Below are positions 1 to 10,339 of a stretch of DNA of 64,000 nt, one piece after another (position 1 is the stretch's first letter; every line of letters begins with the position of its first letter). A program made the position numbers and the translations under genes. The notes below the pieces were generated by a model, which was given only the letters and a program-made list of their open reading frames with translations, was not told the origin of the DNA and made no database searches. Source of the stretch: Channallabes apus (Eukaryota > Chordata > Actinopteri > Siluriformes > Clariidae); NCBI GenBank assembly GCA_030522415.1, contig JAMASW010000041.1, positions 1-64,000 of the forward strand. Reading direction: 5' to 3'.

Positions 1-780
1 CATTATTACTAAAATTTAAGAAATTGCAAGAAAACATTTTATGAGGGTAAACTTTATACACAATTCTGTCTTGTATTTCAAGCATTTTTTCCCCTGTGCA
101 CCTCGACATCTGTAAACACTCGCACATACGCTCGTAATTACCTGCCAGCGAAATGACAATAATGCTGATGTTGATAAAGTGTCTAGAAGAAGATTAATGA
201 AAGAGAAACAATTAAAGAGAATGGGAAGGTTTACAACAGGTTTGTTCAGTTTATGAAGCCTTAATTAGCCTGCAAAGACAAACGGGTAATTAGTTAATTC
301 CTTTCGTCACTAGCAAAAGAAGAGACGGAAAGTTAATCAATGTCGTACGGCACTGTGGCGCTGTCACATGATCTGGAACCTCTGACACCAAACCACCTGC
401 TGCTGATGAAAAGTGCAATTTTGCCTACATAGTCTTTCTTTTTTTCATAAACTTTTACCAGCATACTTTATCTGAGGGAATTGTGAGTCTATAGTATACT
501 AAGTCTAGTATAATGTCGTTTTAGAAAGGTTTTCAGAAAAACTATGCAAATGGACTTTGTTTTTTCATTTGAAATTTGGCAGTCTGTGTGCGCTCGCAGA
601 GGCGAAACAGCAAACGGTAATGCAGAGTTTGCAATTGCATTTGAATTATAGCACACTTTGTGCGTCCACATATGGGAAACGCAAATTTGAATATTGTCCG
701 CGATATCGTTCCATATGTTCCTTCTCCACACTTCAATGCAAACACTAAACCTGCGCAAATCCCTCAGTCTAACGTTACTC
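1..780. other. upstream non-coding flank
   Basis: I see no gene, RNA or recognisable mobile element here. The short open frames between 489 and 890 overlap on both strands, show no domain or repeat of known type and run into the kif11 promoter, so they are not called. Confidence 0.5.
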
Positions 781-789
781 CCGTGATGC

Positions 790-900
790 CACACGGGCCC
801 GCCCCGTTTCCGCAATTTCAACCAATCATATTGCAGCTCAGTGAACTGCCGCACACTTATTGGCTGACTGTAGCTAGGGCGCAACATTAAAAGTGAGCCA
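790..900 (+). promoter_or_regulatory. kif11 promoter region with two CCAAT boxes
   Basis: Seen: a GC box (CCCGCCCC, 798-805), a forward CCAAT (822-826) and an inverted one, ATTGG (859-863), whose centres lie 37 bp apart, followed by AT-rich ATTAAAA just before the presumed transcript start. No clear TATA box is placed upstream. Known: promoters of G2/M genes commonly carry two or three NF-Y CCAAT boxes a few helical turns apart. Inference: this is the cell-cycle promoter of the kinesin-5 gene that follows. The exact start site is not visible. Confidence 0.5.
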
Positions 901-1039
901 GCTGCCCGCCGGAGCCTGTTGCTGTTCAGTGCTGTGAGCGTTTGTCGAGTCTGGAGTTAACCGTGTGCGCTAAAGATAAAGATTTAATTCTATCATTAAT
1001 TCACCCCGTGTGGCGACACCAGCGCGGACACGTTGTTGG
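900..1039 (+). other. kif11: kif11 non-coding first exon (start approximate)
   Basis: A GC-richer stretch ends at a consensus splice donor, TTGG|GTAAGT (GT at 1040-1041), and has no useful ATG. The next exon begins after the acceptor TTTTTCTAG (AG 1352-1353) and carries the kif11 start codon. The 5' boundary is a guess placed after the promoter motifs. Confidence 0.45.
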
Positions 1040-1408
1040 GTAAGTTTTCAGAGTTAACATTAGTTTTAATAGCAAACTTGTAGTCGGGGTATTTAAATAG
1101 AAGCTGTTGTCTCTTTACAGGCGCCATAACATTACTGAACCGGTCAGATTTAAACATATAACGGGTTATTTGTGTCACATTGGTTGTTTAATTGGTTTTC
1201 TTTATACACAGAATATTGATTAAGTGGAATTATTTGTACAGTAGTCAGGCTTTAACTTTAACGTTAATTGTTGTAAAAATGTCACGAGCCTCGACTTGCT
1301 AACAGCAGCAGCTCGCGCACGTTGACTAACAGAAGACTTGATTATTTTTCTAGTTGGGTTTAATCAGTGAAGATCAAACTGGATAAGTCCAGGAGAGGCT
1401 CTCTGACC

Positions 1409-1479
1409 ATGTCTAATCTCATACCTGTCACCAAGAAAGATGAAAAGGGCCGAAACATCCAAGTAGTGGTGAGATGCAG
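1409..1479 (+). CDS. kif11: kif11 coding exon 1 (start codon)
   Basis: ATG at 1409-1411 opens MSNLIPVTKKDEKGRN followed by IQVVVRCR, the first beta strand of the kinesin-5 motor. Donor AG|GTGAGC at 1480. The exon ends two bases into the Arg codon, which is completed by the first base of the next exon. The residues before DEKGRN are lineage-variable in the family. Confidence 0.9.
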
Positions 1480-2540
1480 GTGAGCATTTTTACTTAATTC
1501 TTCTTTTCTTCCTGTAACTTCCTGTTTGTTGACCCTGTGTCTAATGGCTGCTGTTGAGGTTTATCAGGACCATCTGCTGTGTGTGTTAGTGTTTCAAATG
1601 AGTTGTCCAGGATTTATAATCAGGAACATTATTCATTCTAGTGGATTATTGGGTATGTTATTAAAAATGCTTATTGTAGATATTTGTTAAGGATAATTGG
1701 GAATATTTGAGATTTATTATGATGTGCATTAGTGAGGGATTATGGTGAATGTTTGTTTCATTAAGAAGATTTATGGCAGAGCTTCACAACTAATCACGTA
1801 AATTTAAATCACGATGCGTGCAAAAAGATCTTATTACATTGTGTCTTAGTGAACTTGGTGAAAATAATTATTGTAGATGTTTGTTAAAAAGGATTATTGG
1901 GAATACTTGAGAAGGCTTATTATGGTTATTTTGAGGTATTATTGGGAATATATTTATTGCCAATTTATTATTATTTTTATTTATAAGGTTTATGCTGAAT
2001 ATTTATTGATTTTGAATTTTTATTGAGAAGGATTGTGACAGCGCCACAGAATTAATGGCATAAGTAAAATTGTAATATGCCTCAAAATAATAAGTGTGGT
2101 TTATTTAATATTATTAAATTATAAGTAACTCGTGTTATAAAAGCATTTACTTAATAATTAAATTGTGCAGCTCAAATTTATAGTGAATATTTATTGAGGA
2201 TTTGTTGTGAATCAACAAATTTACTAATGAATCTATTTTCACAATGTTTATTTAGAACTGTAAACTTGTATATTTATTGAGTAACGCATTGGTATAGGTG
2301 TTTATTGCAAATGTTTACTGTAAATATTGTTTTTATTGACATTTATTGGCAAGGCTTACTCTGCTGTCAGTCTTTTGTCCCTGTTTATTATTATTATTTA
2401 TGATGGTCTTTTGTAGATATTTATTGAGAATAATCTGTGTGTATTATGGTAATTATTCTAAAATCTAAATTATTATATATTTTTGTGGATCTTGATTGTG
2501 AATTATTCTTTAGAATTTCTATCGCCTGTTTTTTGTAATG

Positions 2541-2730
2541 GTTGGCCTGATCATGTTGTGGTTAGCACTGTGGCCTTGAACCTCCAGGATTGTGGATTCT
2601 AGTCCCACAGTCCGAAAACATGCACGTTAGGTTATTTTTTTTATTTCCAAGTTGCCCGTTTTGTGTGCGTTTGTGGCCTTTGGTGGATTCTTATGTCGTC
2701 CAAGATGCTACCTATATAGATTAAATGTGT
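2541..2730 (+). mobile_element. tRNA-derived SINE remnant in kif11 intron
   Basis: A-box-like GTTGTGGTTAGCACTGTGG (2555-2573) is followed at the usual distance by B-box-like GGATTCTAGTCCC (2594-2606). Then comes the body CAGTCCGAAAACATGCACGT and a degenerate AAGTTGCCCG...TGTGTGCGTTTGTGG tail, as in widespread fish tRNA-SINEs. No intact ends or target duplication seen; old copy. Confidence 0.6.
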
Positions 2731-2764
2731 TTTATAACCAATATTTATTGTAAATGATTTCCAG

Positions 2765-2897
2765 GCCTTTCAATGCAGTGGAGCGCAAGTCGAAATCACA
2801 TGGAGTGGTGGAGTGTGACTCAAGTCGAAAAGAGGTGACGATCCGTACTGGAAATGTCACTGACAAAACCGCCAGGAAGATGTACACTTTCGACAAG
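2765..2897 (+). CDS. kif11: kif11 coding exon 2
   Basis: Begins after TTTCCAG with the base completing Arg, then 44 codons from [13 protein letters not shown] to RKMYTFDK. Conserved RPFN and YTFD mark strands of the motor core. The last residue is Lys where Met is usual. Donor AAG|GTGTGT, phase 0, which sets up the frame conflict with the next exon found. Confidence 0.88.
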
Positions 2898-3052
2898 GTG
2901 TGTATTTCTGATGTATTTCTTTAACCTGATCGTTGTTGGTTTAACTCAATTAAGATTCTCATTGAAAACGTACTACATGAAGTGAAACTATTTCACTGTG
3001 TCAAATAAAAGGAAACCATTTAACACTTCTGCTTAATCATTTAGGTGTTTAA

Positions 3053-3265
<213 letters not shown>

Positions 3266-3557
3266 TAAAAATTAAGTAATTTTGGTGTAATAATTAGATA
3301 AAGGTTTTTTCTTTTTTTGTGGTAAATATTTGTAATCTTCCTAATGTCACCGTTTGTGCCATTACATGTTGTAACCACTAAATATTTATACATTTTTCTA
3401 GCGTCTAACAGTTACTTATCGCACTTTATAATAGCACCCATAATATCCGTCAGAATAATCACAATGGTGTTATTTTCTTGTAATCAAATCATGCAGTCGT
3501 GATGAAGACGTTGATGCATTATGATTTATTTTCTTTTTTTTCCCCCTTTTCCTTCAG

Positions 3558-3743
3558 GATCCTCTAGCTGGTATCATCCCTCGTACTCTCGACCAGATCT
3601 TTGAGAAGCTAACGACTAACGGCACAGAGTTCTCCATGAAGGTTTACCTGTTGGAGATCTATAACGAAGAGCTGTTCGATCTCCTCAGTCCTTCACCAGA
3701 CGTCACAGAGAGGTTACAGATGTTTGACGACCCCAGGAACAAG
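3558..3743 (+). CDS. kif11: kif11 motor exon following loop L5
   Basis: Acceptor CCTTCAG, then 62 codons in phase 0: [18 protein letters not shown], ...[15 protein letters not shown] and [11 protein letters not shown]. All are diagnostic kinesin-5 segments. Open throughout, with donor AAG|GTCTGG. Confidence 0.9.
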
Positions 3744-3858
3744 GTCTGGGACCGTACCATGACTTCTGAATATATTGGGTTATGAATAGCTTATTGCATA
3801 TGTTTAAGTCTGGACAAAAAAATAAATAAATTTCTTGTCAGACTGCCTTCTTTCTCAC

Positions 3859-3884
3859 TTTTTTTTTTTTTTTTTTTTTTTTTT
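3859..3884 (+). repeat. poly-T tract (26 T) before kif11 exon
   Basis: Pure T run 12 bases upstream of the acceptor AG. It serves as the polypyrimidine tract and is a likely length-variable site. Confidence 0.9.
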
Positions 3885-3895
3885 ACTTGAATCAG

Positions 3896-4020
3896 GGAGG
3901 TGTTATTATTAAGGGCCTTGAGGAGATAACCGTACATAACAAAAACGAGGTCTATCAGATTCTTGAAAGAGGTGCAGCCAAGAGGAAGACTGTGTCCACA
4001 CTGATGAACGCTTACTCCAG
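3896..4020 (+). CDS. kif11: kif11 motor exon ending at LMNAYSSR
   Basis: Acceptor ATCAG after a 26-base T tract. 41 codons plus two bases: [36 protein letters not shown] and MNAYSS(R). The next family exon should begin SHSVFSV (switch I); it is not found downstream in the window. Donor CAG|GTAGGA. Confidence 0.88.
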
Positions 4021-5611
4021 GTAGGAACTTGAATGAATGCCCATGGTTATTTAGTTTTTCCAAATGGGGAGAATTATTTTTTTTAAAGCTTTAAAGCAGT
4101 TTAATAGAGATGGATTTGCTCAAAATCATTAAAATCATTTAGTTATAGGAATAGGTTTAATGTATAATCAAAATGAATAACCAGAATATATTAAAGTACT
4201 AATAGATAATCTCTATACAGGTAAATACATAATGGACAGTTAAAGACAAATTAGATAAAATGAACTATGGTAAGAATAACCAAAATATAACACTTACACA
4301 TCTTGATGAGGAAGATTTGAGAAAAATTGCGGCTTCCACAAAAACCCAAGTCACCAACGGTGGTCAATGGTCTGGTCAAGGAAAAAAAAGGAATAAACCA
4401 AACTTTCTCCAAAAAAGGAGAACGTAAGACCATCTAACATCTTTAACTAACGTGGTGATTTTCAAAAACACCGGAGTTTCTACAGTAAGTCAACGGCGCC
4501 GAATAACATGAAAATAATTATATTTAAGTACCGTTGGTTAACGATGTAAAAATTAATAGGAAAGTGACGTAAACATAGAACAAGCTAATTTGGAGTGAGT
4601 GCTGTTTGTAGTGTATTTATAGTTATGTTTAAAACCTTCTGGACTTGCTAATGTGTAAGTAATGTAATATCACTAAAACTATATTCCCTCGTATGAAACG
4701 GGGCTTTAGCACATGTTCCTGACATACTGGTGACACTTTATGACACGTTTTTAACCGTATCAGTATATAAATATTGGCATAAATTTGACATGTTGATTTA
4801 ACATTACTTCAAGTACATTTTAGCCATTACGATGTCATGAAATAACTTTAAAAGTAAACATAACCTTTATGCACTTTTGTGTTTACAGGTCTGTTAGCTT
4901 TTCTGAAAGGGCATTATTTTACCCATACTGCTTTCTATACATACTGTAATTAAGATTTGCTAACATAAGAACTTGAGCCAGTCCAATTTTTGTTTTTACC
5001 ATTTTTTTTTTTTAAGATCAGTAATGAGTTTCTGAGAATTATATCTGCTCCACTTCAAGCAAGATTACTGGTTTCCTTGGACAATCAACACTACAAACTA
5101 ATTGAGATCATCAGAAACTAGGGAGGAACCCGTCAGAGAGAAGACCAGAGATATAATCTTCATCTTCAAGTTTTTGATCTGGTATGTACTCGCTCAAAAA
5201 AGCAGAAATTAGCTTGGTGTCAAATGTAATATTGTGAATGGAAGCCACAGGACCTGAGCAAGGCATCCAAATCAAGTTGGCTGTGATGCACTAAATTAAA
5301 ACATAACTAGCAGAATAAAACTCTTTAGTTTAACTTGTTCACAGGTTAGTGTATGCTGTCTGAATACAGGTTTCAATGTCTGCCATGTTCATTTTATCAC
5401 ACTTTTCAAGCCTAACATAACCAACAATACTATGTTTGTTTTTATATCCCTAGAGCCTGGAGGTGATTATCTCCTGAAATGTTTTATGGTGTATTTGAGT
5501 GGCAGATGTGGACCAGCTGATTAAGGACTGGTAAGCATTTGTTCATGAAGCATTTCATCCTTAGGACTGAAAAATGTTACTGAATTGATAACTTAGACTT
5601 GTTTAAAGGTC
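4021..5611. other. AT-rich non-coding stretch with one exon-like segment
   Basis: No conserved kif11 exon, RNA or complete element is recognisable. One segment, 5454-5530, lies between an acceptor (TATATCCCTAG) and a donor (CTG|GTAAGC). It reads EPGGDYLLKCFMVYLSG and, one frame shifted, DVDQLIKDW, so it looks like a broken exon of an unidentified gene. A second possible donor follows 5180. Neither is called as a gene. Confidence 0.3.
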
Positions 5612-5700
5612 CAGGTGGCAGCTTGGTGGTGCTGGGGTTTGAACCTGTGAGCTTCCAATCAGTATACCAACATCCAAAAATCATACAACTACCTCTGCCC
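5612..5700 (-). mobile_element. tRNA-derived SINE head remnant
   Basis: On the minus strand the order is TGTTGGTATACTGATTGGAA, then the B-box-like GGTTCAAACC (5636-5645), then CAGCACCACCAAGCTGCCAC. That order matches the head-to-body junction of a common fish tRNA-SINE. Only about 90 bp are recognisable. Family assignment rests on memory of the motif order, not on a search. Confidence 0.5.
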
Positions 5701-5794
5701 CTTCATATTGACAGATATGAGGTCATTGGCCTTATCAGCTGCAGCCTACAACCTTTTTTTTTAATCAGTATGTATTAACATTAGTTACATACAT

Positions 5795-7002
5795 TCATAC
5801 ATGTAATACTGTTGTACGAGTAGGGACATCATGAAATAAAGAAGGAAATGCACGAATTAATAGTTCAACATCATTTCTCTGAGAATCTGAAAGATGGAGC
5901 AGAGAAGAACTCAAGTTAGCTAAAACCTCAGAGTTTTTAAGTCTGACACATTGTTGAGAAGTGTGACGAACAATCACACCCTCATCTTCATCATCAGCAT
6001 GATCAATATCAGCTTCACAAGTGAGTGCAACACTAGAAGGATTAGCACTTCCAGAGTCACTTCTACTCACGGTCATTGGGGAGGACTCTCTAGTACAATA
6101 TGCCTTAAGCATATTGACATGACACACACGAGATTTTTTTCTCCGATCAGGCGTTCGAATTACATAATCTGTGTCACTCAGCTTCTTCATCACTTCATAG
6201 GGACCTGAAAAACGTGCAGACAACGTGGAACCAACAACAGGCAGAAAAACAAGCACTTGGTCTCCTTCCTTAAAGTGACGAGAAACGGCAGTACGATCAT
6301 TTTTCATGACAACTTGAGATTTCACTAAAGACTCTTTCGCTAATGCACAAGCGTGATGCAAGCGTTCACGAAATTTGCTCACATAATCCAACACATGTTA
6401 TGTTCGAAAATGAAAACTACAATGCCCATCTTCCTTAAGCATTTTTAAGGGACCCCTCACTGTGTGACCAAACACTAGGTCAGCAGGACTAAACCCCAAG
6501 CTTTCTTGGACTGCTTCCCTAACGGCAAATAAAACTAAGGGTGTACCCTCATCCCAATCCTTGCTAGTCTCCATACAATACTTACGAAGCATAGATTTCA
6601 GTGTTTGATGAAATCGTTCCAGTGCACCTTGGCTTTCTGGATGATATGCACTTGCAATTCTGTGTGAAATCTTTAAGGTTGTTAATACTTGAGAAAAAAG
6701 CTTTGATAAAAAATTTGTACCTCGATCGGTCTGTACAATTCTTGGTAACCCAAACATTGAAAAAAAATTCACAAGGGCACGAATGACCACAGGAGCCGTG
6801 ATTTTGCGCAGAGGAACCGCCTCTGGAAAACGTGTTGCAGCACACATTATAGTCAGCAAAAATTGGTTGCCAGATCTAGTCTTGGGCAAGGGCCCAACGC
6901 AATCAATGATGACACTTTCGAAAGGTTCGCCCATCACAGGTATTGGAACAAGCGGTGCGCGCGGAATAATTTGATTCGGCTTCCCTACAAACTGACGTGG
7001 GA
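5795..7002 (-). pseudogene. gypsy integrase core and RT leader (stop-interrupted)
   Basis: Reading resumes in a second frame with PRAPLVPIPVMGEPFESVII. The DDE triad is visible: Asp in IIDCVGPL, Asp in VQTDRGTNF, Glu in HPESQGALERFH. A TAA at 6398-6400 interrupts, after which the same frame continues with DYVSKFRERLHHACALAKES and the C-terminal SGPYEVMKK region. The end is the RT leader AFPSLFHDVPTRTTVL; a stop at 5795-5797 and unrelated sequence follow. No reverse transcriptase remains. Confidence 0.75.
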
Positions 7003-7931
7003 CAGGTTTTACAGTAGTTCACTACATCAGATCTCAATCTGGGCCACACAAAATGTTTTAAAATACGCTGGTACGTTTTCTTAACGCCAAGATGTCCAGA
7101 CAAGACATGATCATGGGCTAATGCAAGTACTGCTCGTCTGTAACACGCAGGAACAACAATTTGTTCGACGGTAGACCAATCAAAATCATCTGAGACATCG
7201 CTGCACCACCTACGCATCAACAGTCCGTTATCTATATAGTAAGCACTTTTTCTTTCACCTGCTATCTCTAACGAGACAACAGAAGAAAAGCATTTACGCA
7301 ACGTAACGTCAGCTTTTTGAGCGGCCACTATATTTTCTCGAGTCATCGGCAATTTCACATCATCTAACATTAAATCAGGTTTTTCATCTGACTTGGCGTC
7401 GTCAGTCACTAAAGTACCATGCTCCAAAGATGCCATAAAAGTACTAGCCAAATCATCGGCATCAGCAAGCTTACGAGCCTGGGCTCGAGTCACGGCACAG
7501 ACAGGAAAAACTTCGGGGAATTTTTCGAACATTTCATCAGACAGAACAATCTCGGGTTTTTCATATACTTCTAAAAAAGGAATGACCTTTCCACCAGCCA
7601 CATCATTACCGAGGATAAATTTTACCCCACACACAGGCAAAGTTTCGCGCACACCAACCTTAATCATTCCGGTGTACAACTCAGAGCGCAAGTAAATCTG
7701 ATGCAAAGGAACTTTAACAGTCTTCATCCCAATACCTCGTACCAACACATAACTACCACAAAAAGTCTGATCAGAGAAAGGAAGCGCGTCTTTAGCCACG
7801 ATGTTCTGCATGGCACCTGTATCACGCAGCATCTTCACTTTAACCGGCACTGTAAACTGATCAGCAGAGACCAATCCTTCCATTAAGAAAGGCTGGTAAC
7901 CTGCATCTATGTTATCATGATTTTTAATCAC
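7003..7931 (-). pseudogene. gypsy protease and integrase N-terminal zinc domain (broken)
   Basis: Minus-strand reading from 7931. The protease has the catalytic signature DTGA inside VKVKMLRDTGAMQNIV and the later ILGNDVAGGKV. After an acidic linker comes the integrase HHCC domain, HDHVLSGHLGVKKTYQRILK...YCKTC. The frame is lost just after that Cys pair: the following residues (CREAESNYSAR) are out of frame to 6903, while the correct integrase continuation lies in the next frame. This implies a small deletion near 7003. Confidence 0.75.
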
Positions 7932-7946
7932 ATCAACAGTCTTATA

Positions 7947-8036
7947 TCTCCCATCGAAGTACTAACCAGGCCCGAGCCTGCTTAGCTTCCCAGATCAGAC
8001 GAGATCGGGCGCTCTCAGACTGGTATGGCCGTAAGC
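7947..8036 (-). rRNA. 5S rRNA fragment, 5' three quarters
   Basis: The reverse complement begins GCTTACGGCCATACCA and contains GCCCGATCTCGTCTGATCT, GAAGCTAAGCAGG and GGTTAGTACTT, the canonical vertebrate 5S sequence including the internal control region. It stops after GATGGGAGA, so the 3' quarter is missing. A few substitutions against the vertebrate consensus mark it as a relic. Confidence 0.85.
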
Positions 8037-8118
8037 GAAATTTGGTCTGAAGGGAGGCCTATTTGAACTGTAAACAAAGACATAAAAAAAAATAAAAAAA
8101 AAGTGAAATAAAATTGAA

Positions 8119-8203
8119 AAGCTTACAGCACCTGGTATTCCCAGGCGGTCTCCCATCCAAGTACTAACCAGGCCAGAGCCTGCTTAGCTTCCGAGATCAG
8201 ACG
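8119..8203 (-). rRNA. 5S rRNA fragment, 3' two thirds
   Basis: The reverse complement starts at CGTCTGATCTCGGAAGCTAA and runs through CTTGGATGGGAGACCGCCTG to GGTGCTGTAAGCTT, the true 3' end of 5S rRNA. T-rich sequence follows, as expected for a Pol III terminator. The first third is absent. It sits 82 bp from the other fragment in the same orientation. That could be a decayed tandem 5S unit with a short spacer, or 5S-derived SINE heads. Confidence 0.85.
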
Positions 8204-8390
8204 TATAAGTACACCCCCACACCTGTTGAAATTTCAAGTCTGAATAACGAATTGTGTAGTGAATCTTCTCCAGGGACAAACAGGACATAATATCTCTGAG
8301 CCACTGGGTGTGAGTGGGTGACGTGGCATCCTTCCACTTGAATAAAATACATTAACAATCGCTTTTTAGCTGGAGTTAGACTCTTATCCC

Positions 8391-8770
8391 AGCGGGCACA
8401 ACACGTGTAATCCACATGGATTTCTGGTGGATATTTGGTGAAGTGGTGGATCCACCAATTTTCACCTGATATCCACGTAGATTCCACGTGATTTTAGGCA
8501 CGTGGAAAACCTGTTCTAAATTCATGTGGAATCCACATGGAGTTTTTGGATCTACATTATTCTTCACCCATTTCCACGTGGATATCACGTGGAAAATTAT
8601 TTAGTACCACCTATTGATGGTTGCTTGATCTAATTTGTGGTATCAGTTCAAACATGAATGCACATTTTGTATGCTTTTACATAAATGTGACAATCATTAA
8701 CATTAAACATCTCACTATATTGTCCAAAGCCCTGGTGCACACTGATGGAATAAAGCACTGTTTATAACAG
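8391..8770 (+). repeat. tandem duplication copy 1, CACGTGGA-rich element plus flank
   Basis: About 200 bp starting AGCGGGCACAACACGTG is packed with CCACGTGGA-type half palindromes. It is followed by about 180 bp starting AAATTATTTAGTACCACC. The whole 380 bp recurs immediately at 8771. Its terminal GGGCACAA resembles the ends of the fold-back element at 22.1 kb, so the first part is probably a related MITE. Confidence 0.75.
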
Positions 8771-9265
8771 TGGGCACAACACATGTAATGCACGTGGATT
8801 TCTGGTGGATATTTGGTGAAGTGGTGGATCCACCAATTTTCACCTGATATCCACGTAGATTCCACATGATTTTAGGCACGTGGAAAACCTGTTCTAAATT
8901 AATGTGGAATCCACATGGAGTTTTAGATCTACATTATTCTTCACCCATTTCCACGTGGATATCACGTGGATATCGAGGACACTGAGAAGCTGCTTTTTTT
9001 CCGAGCTCCACCATACTGACCAACTTTTAAACTTTTTCGTCCCCTTACGAAGAGTGTACATAAAACGGATAAGTATCTTATAATATATTTACTCGAAACG
9101 CGTGTTATATCATTAAATTTTAATTTTTTGCAGCACACCGCTTTTAGCCGGCATTAGCATCGCTAATTAGCATTAGCATCGCTAGCCCGGCTATCACGTT
9201 TGTTTGTTTGTTTGTAAAGTTTGTTTTCGCTTCCTCACACCGATTATTTTCCGTGTTTAGACACC

Positions 9266-10189
9266 ATGTCGGTTGTGATTCTGCCTCTGAGTGCAGGTGA
9301 GGAGACATTGGAGCTGCACTCGGTGGATTTGGAGGTGGAGGCCGTGGAGAAGCTGATCCGTGAGCTACAGGTGAAGCTGGTCCGGTTACAGCAGCGGAAA
9401 GCCACGCTGGAATCGACGCGGACCGACACTCACCTGTCCCAGGTAAATTCTCGGCGAGAGAATTCTCCTACAACCTCAACCCCGCGTGTTTCTCTGCCCA
9501 GGTCCAACACACCAAGGACGCATCCCGCCCAGTGTTCCTACACCCCGGCGCCGGGATACCATGGACCCTGGATACAGGAGCGGCGGAAGAAGCACGCCAA
9601 GCCCCGGGCGAGGACCTCTCCCCCTCCACCACCACCACCCGTCTTCGACATCTCGACCCAAAACCGCTTCGCTCCTCTCCGCGAGATGGCACACGACGTC
9701 CTGGTCATCGGAGACTCCATCGTTCGTCACGTGCGTGCTACCACGGCTAAAGGTAAGGTGCACACACGCTGTTTACCTGGTGCACGTGTTCTTGATGTTG
9801 CTGCACAGGTGCCTGCTGCCCTGAGGAGGAACATTGGAGCTGTGGTTCTTCATGCCGGCACGAACGACACCAGGCTGAGGCAGACGGAGATCCTAAAGAA
9901 GGACTTCAGGAGCCTGGTCGAGAAGGTCCGCAGCACATCACCCACGACAAGGATCATCGTATCTGGACCGCTTCCCACATTTCAGCGAGGAATCGAGAAG
10001 TTCAGTAGATTATTTGCCTTTAATGAATGGTTACAATCTTGGTGTCAACAACAGAAATTACGCTTTGTTGATAACTGGAATGTTTTCTGGGAGCGTCCTA
10101 GGCTCTATCACACCGATGGCCTACACCCTAGCAGAGCTGGAGCAGCGGTCCTCTCTGACAACATCTCCAGAACACTACGAACCATCTGA
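9266..10189 (+). CDS. L2 ORF1 protein with coiled coil and SGNH esterase domain
   Basis: 307 codons from an ATG in good context (ACACCATGT). Residues ~20-50 form a heptad-like charged helix (LEVEAVEKLIRELQVKLVRL), a probable coiled coil. Residues ~55-135 are Pro/Ser/Arg-rich, including a run of eight prolines. From ~143 an SGNH/GDSL-type hydrolase fold follows, with VIGDSIVRH (Ser nucleophile), HAGTNDTR (block III) and DGLHPS (Asp/His block V). ORF1 proteins of this kind are known from zebrafish L2 and from CR1 elements, where they bind nucleic acid and lipid. Open frame continues upstream to 9221 but without ATG. Confidence 0.85.
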   Translation: MSVVILPLSAGEETLELHSVDLEVEAVEKLIRELQVKLVRLQQRKATLESTRTDTHLSQVNSRRENSPTTSTPRVSLPRSNTPRTHPAQCSYTPAPGYHGPWIQERRKKHAKPRARTSPPPPPPPVFDISTQNRFAPLREMAHDVLVIGDSIVRHVRATTAKGKVHTRCLPGARVLDVAAQVPAALRRNIGAVVLHAGTNDTRLRQTEILKKDFRSLVEKVRSTSPTTRIIVSGPLPTFQRGIEKFSRLFAFNEWLQSWCQQQKLRFVDNWNVFWERPRLYHTDGLHPSRAGAAVLSDNISRTLRTI

Positions 10190-10339
10190 CTGGCGGTAAG
10201 TCATACTGTAGATTCCAAACATATTAGACACATCACAACTCACCGTAGTGATAGACGAACACACATAGCTTGTCCTATAGAAACTGTGTCTGTTCCCCGA
10301 ATACTGAGAAAAAAGAATAAATTTGTTAAATTTGCCTGA

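Larger units (their letters stand above)
5795..7946 (-). mobile_element. Ty3/gypsy retrotransposon fragment, Gmr1-like domain order
   Basis: On the minus strand the order is a retroviral-type aspartic protease (RDTGA, ILGNDVAGG), a linker (CAVTRAQARK), the integrase zinc-binding H2C2 region, the integrase DDE core, a C-terminal chromodomain-like region (GPYEVMKK...VCHVNMLKAY) and then the leader that normally precedes RT (FPSLFHDVPTRTTVL). Integrase before RT is the arrangement of the Gmr1 group, opposite to standard Ty3/gypsy. No gag, RT, RNase H or LTR is present. The copy has a frameshift near 7003 and an in-frame TAA at 6398-6400. It is bounded on one side by 5S rRNA sequence. Confidence 0.7.

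Noticed and set aside
489..890. Overlapping ORFs on both strands (up to 132 codons) near the left edge
   Set aside because: They overlap the kif11 promoter, oppose each other and have no recognisable domain or splice context.
3791..4063. Minus-strand 90-codon ORF
   Set aside because: Antisense to a kif11 exon and its poly-T tract (poly-Lys run); shadow reading.
4021..5794. Further kif11 exons (switch I, switch II)
   Set aside because: Looked for SHSVFSV, NLVDLAGSE and similar in all frames; none seen.
9221..9265. Upstream start for L2 ORF1
   Set aside because: Only a non-ATG codon is there; ATG at 9266 has good context and keeps the whole coiled coil and esterase.
9468..9763. Alternative-frame ORFs over L2 ORF1
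   Set aside because: GC-rich shadow frames of the Pro/Arg-rich segment; no motif.
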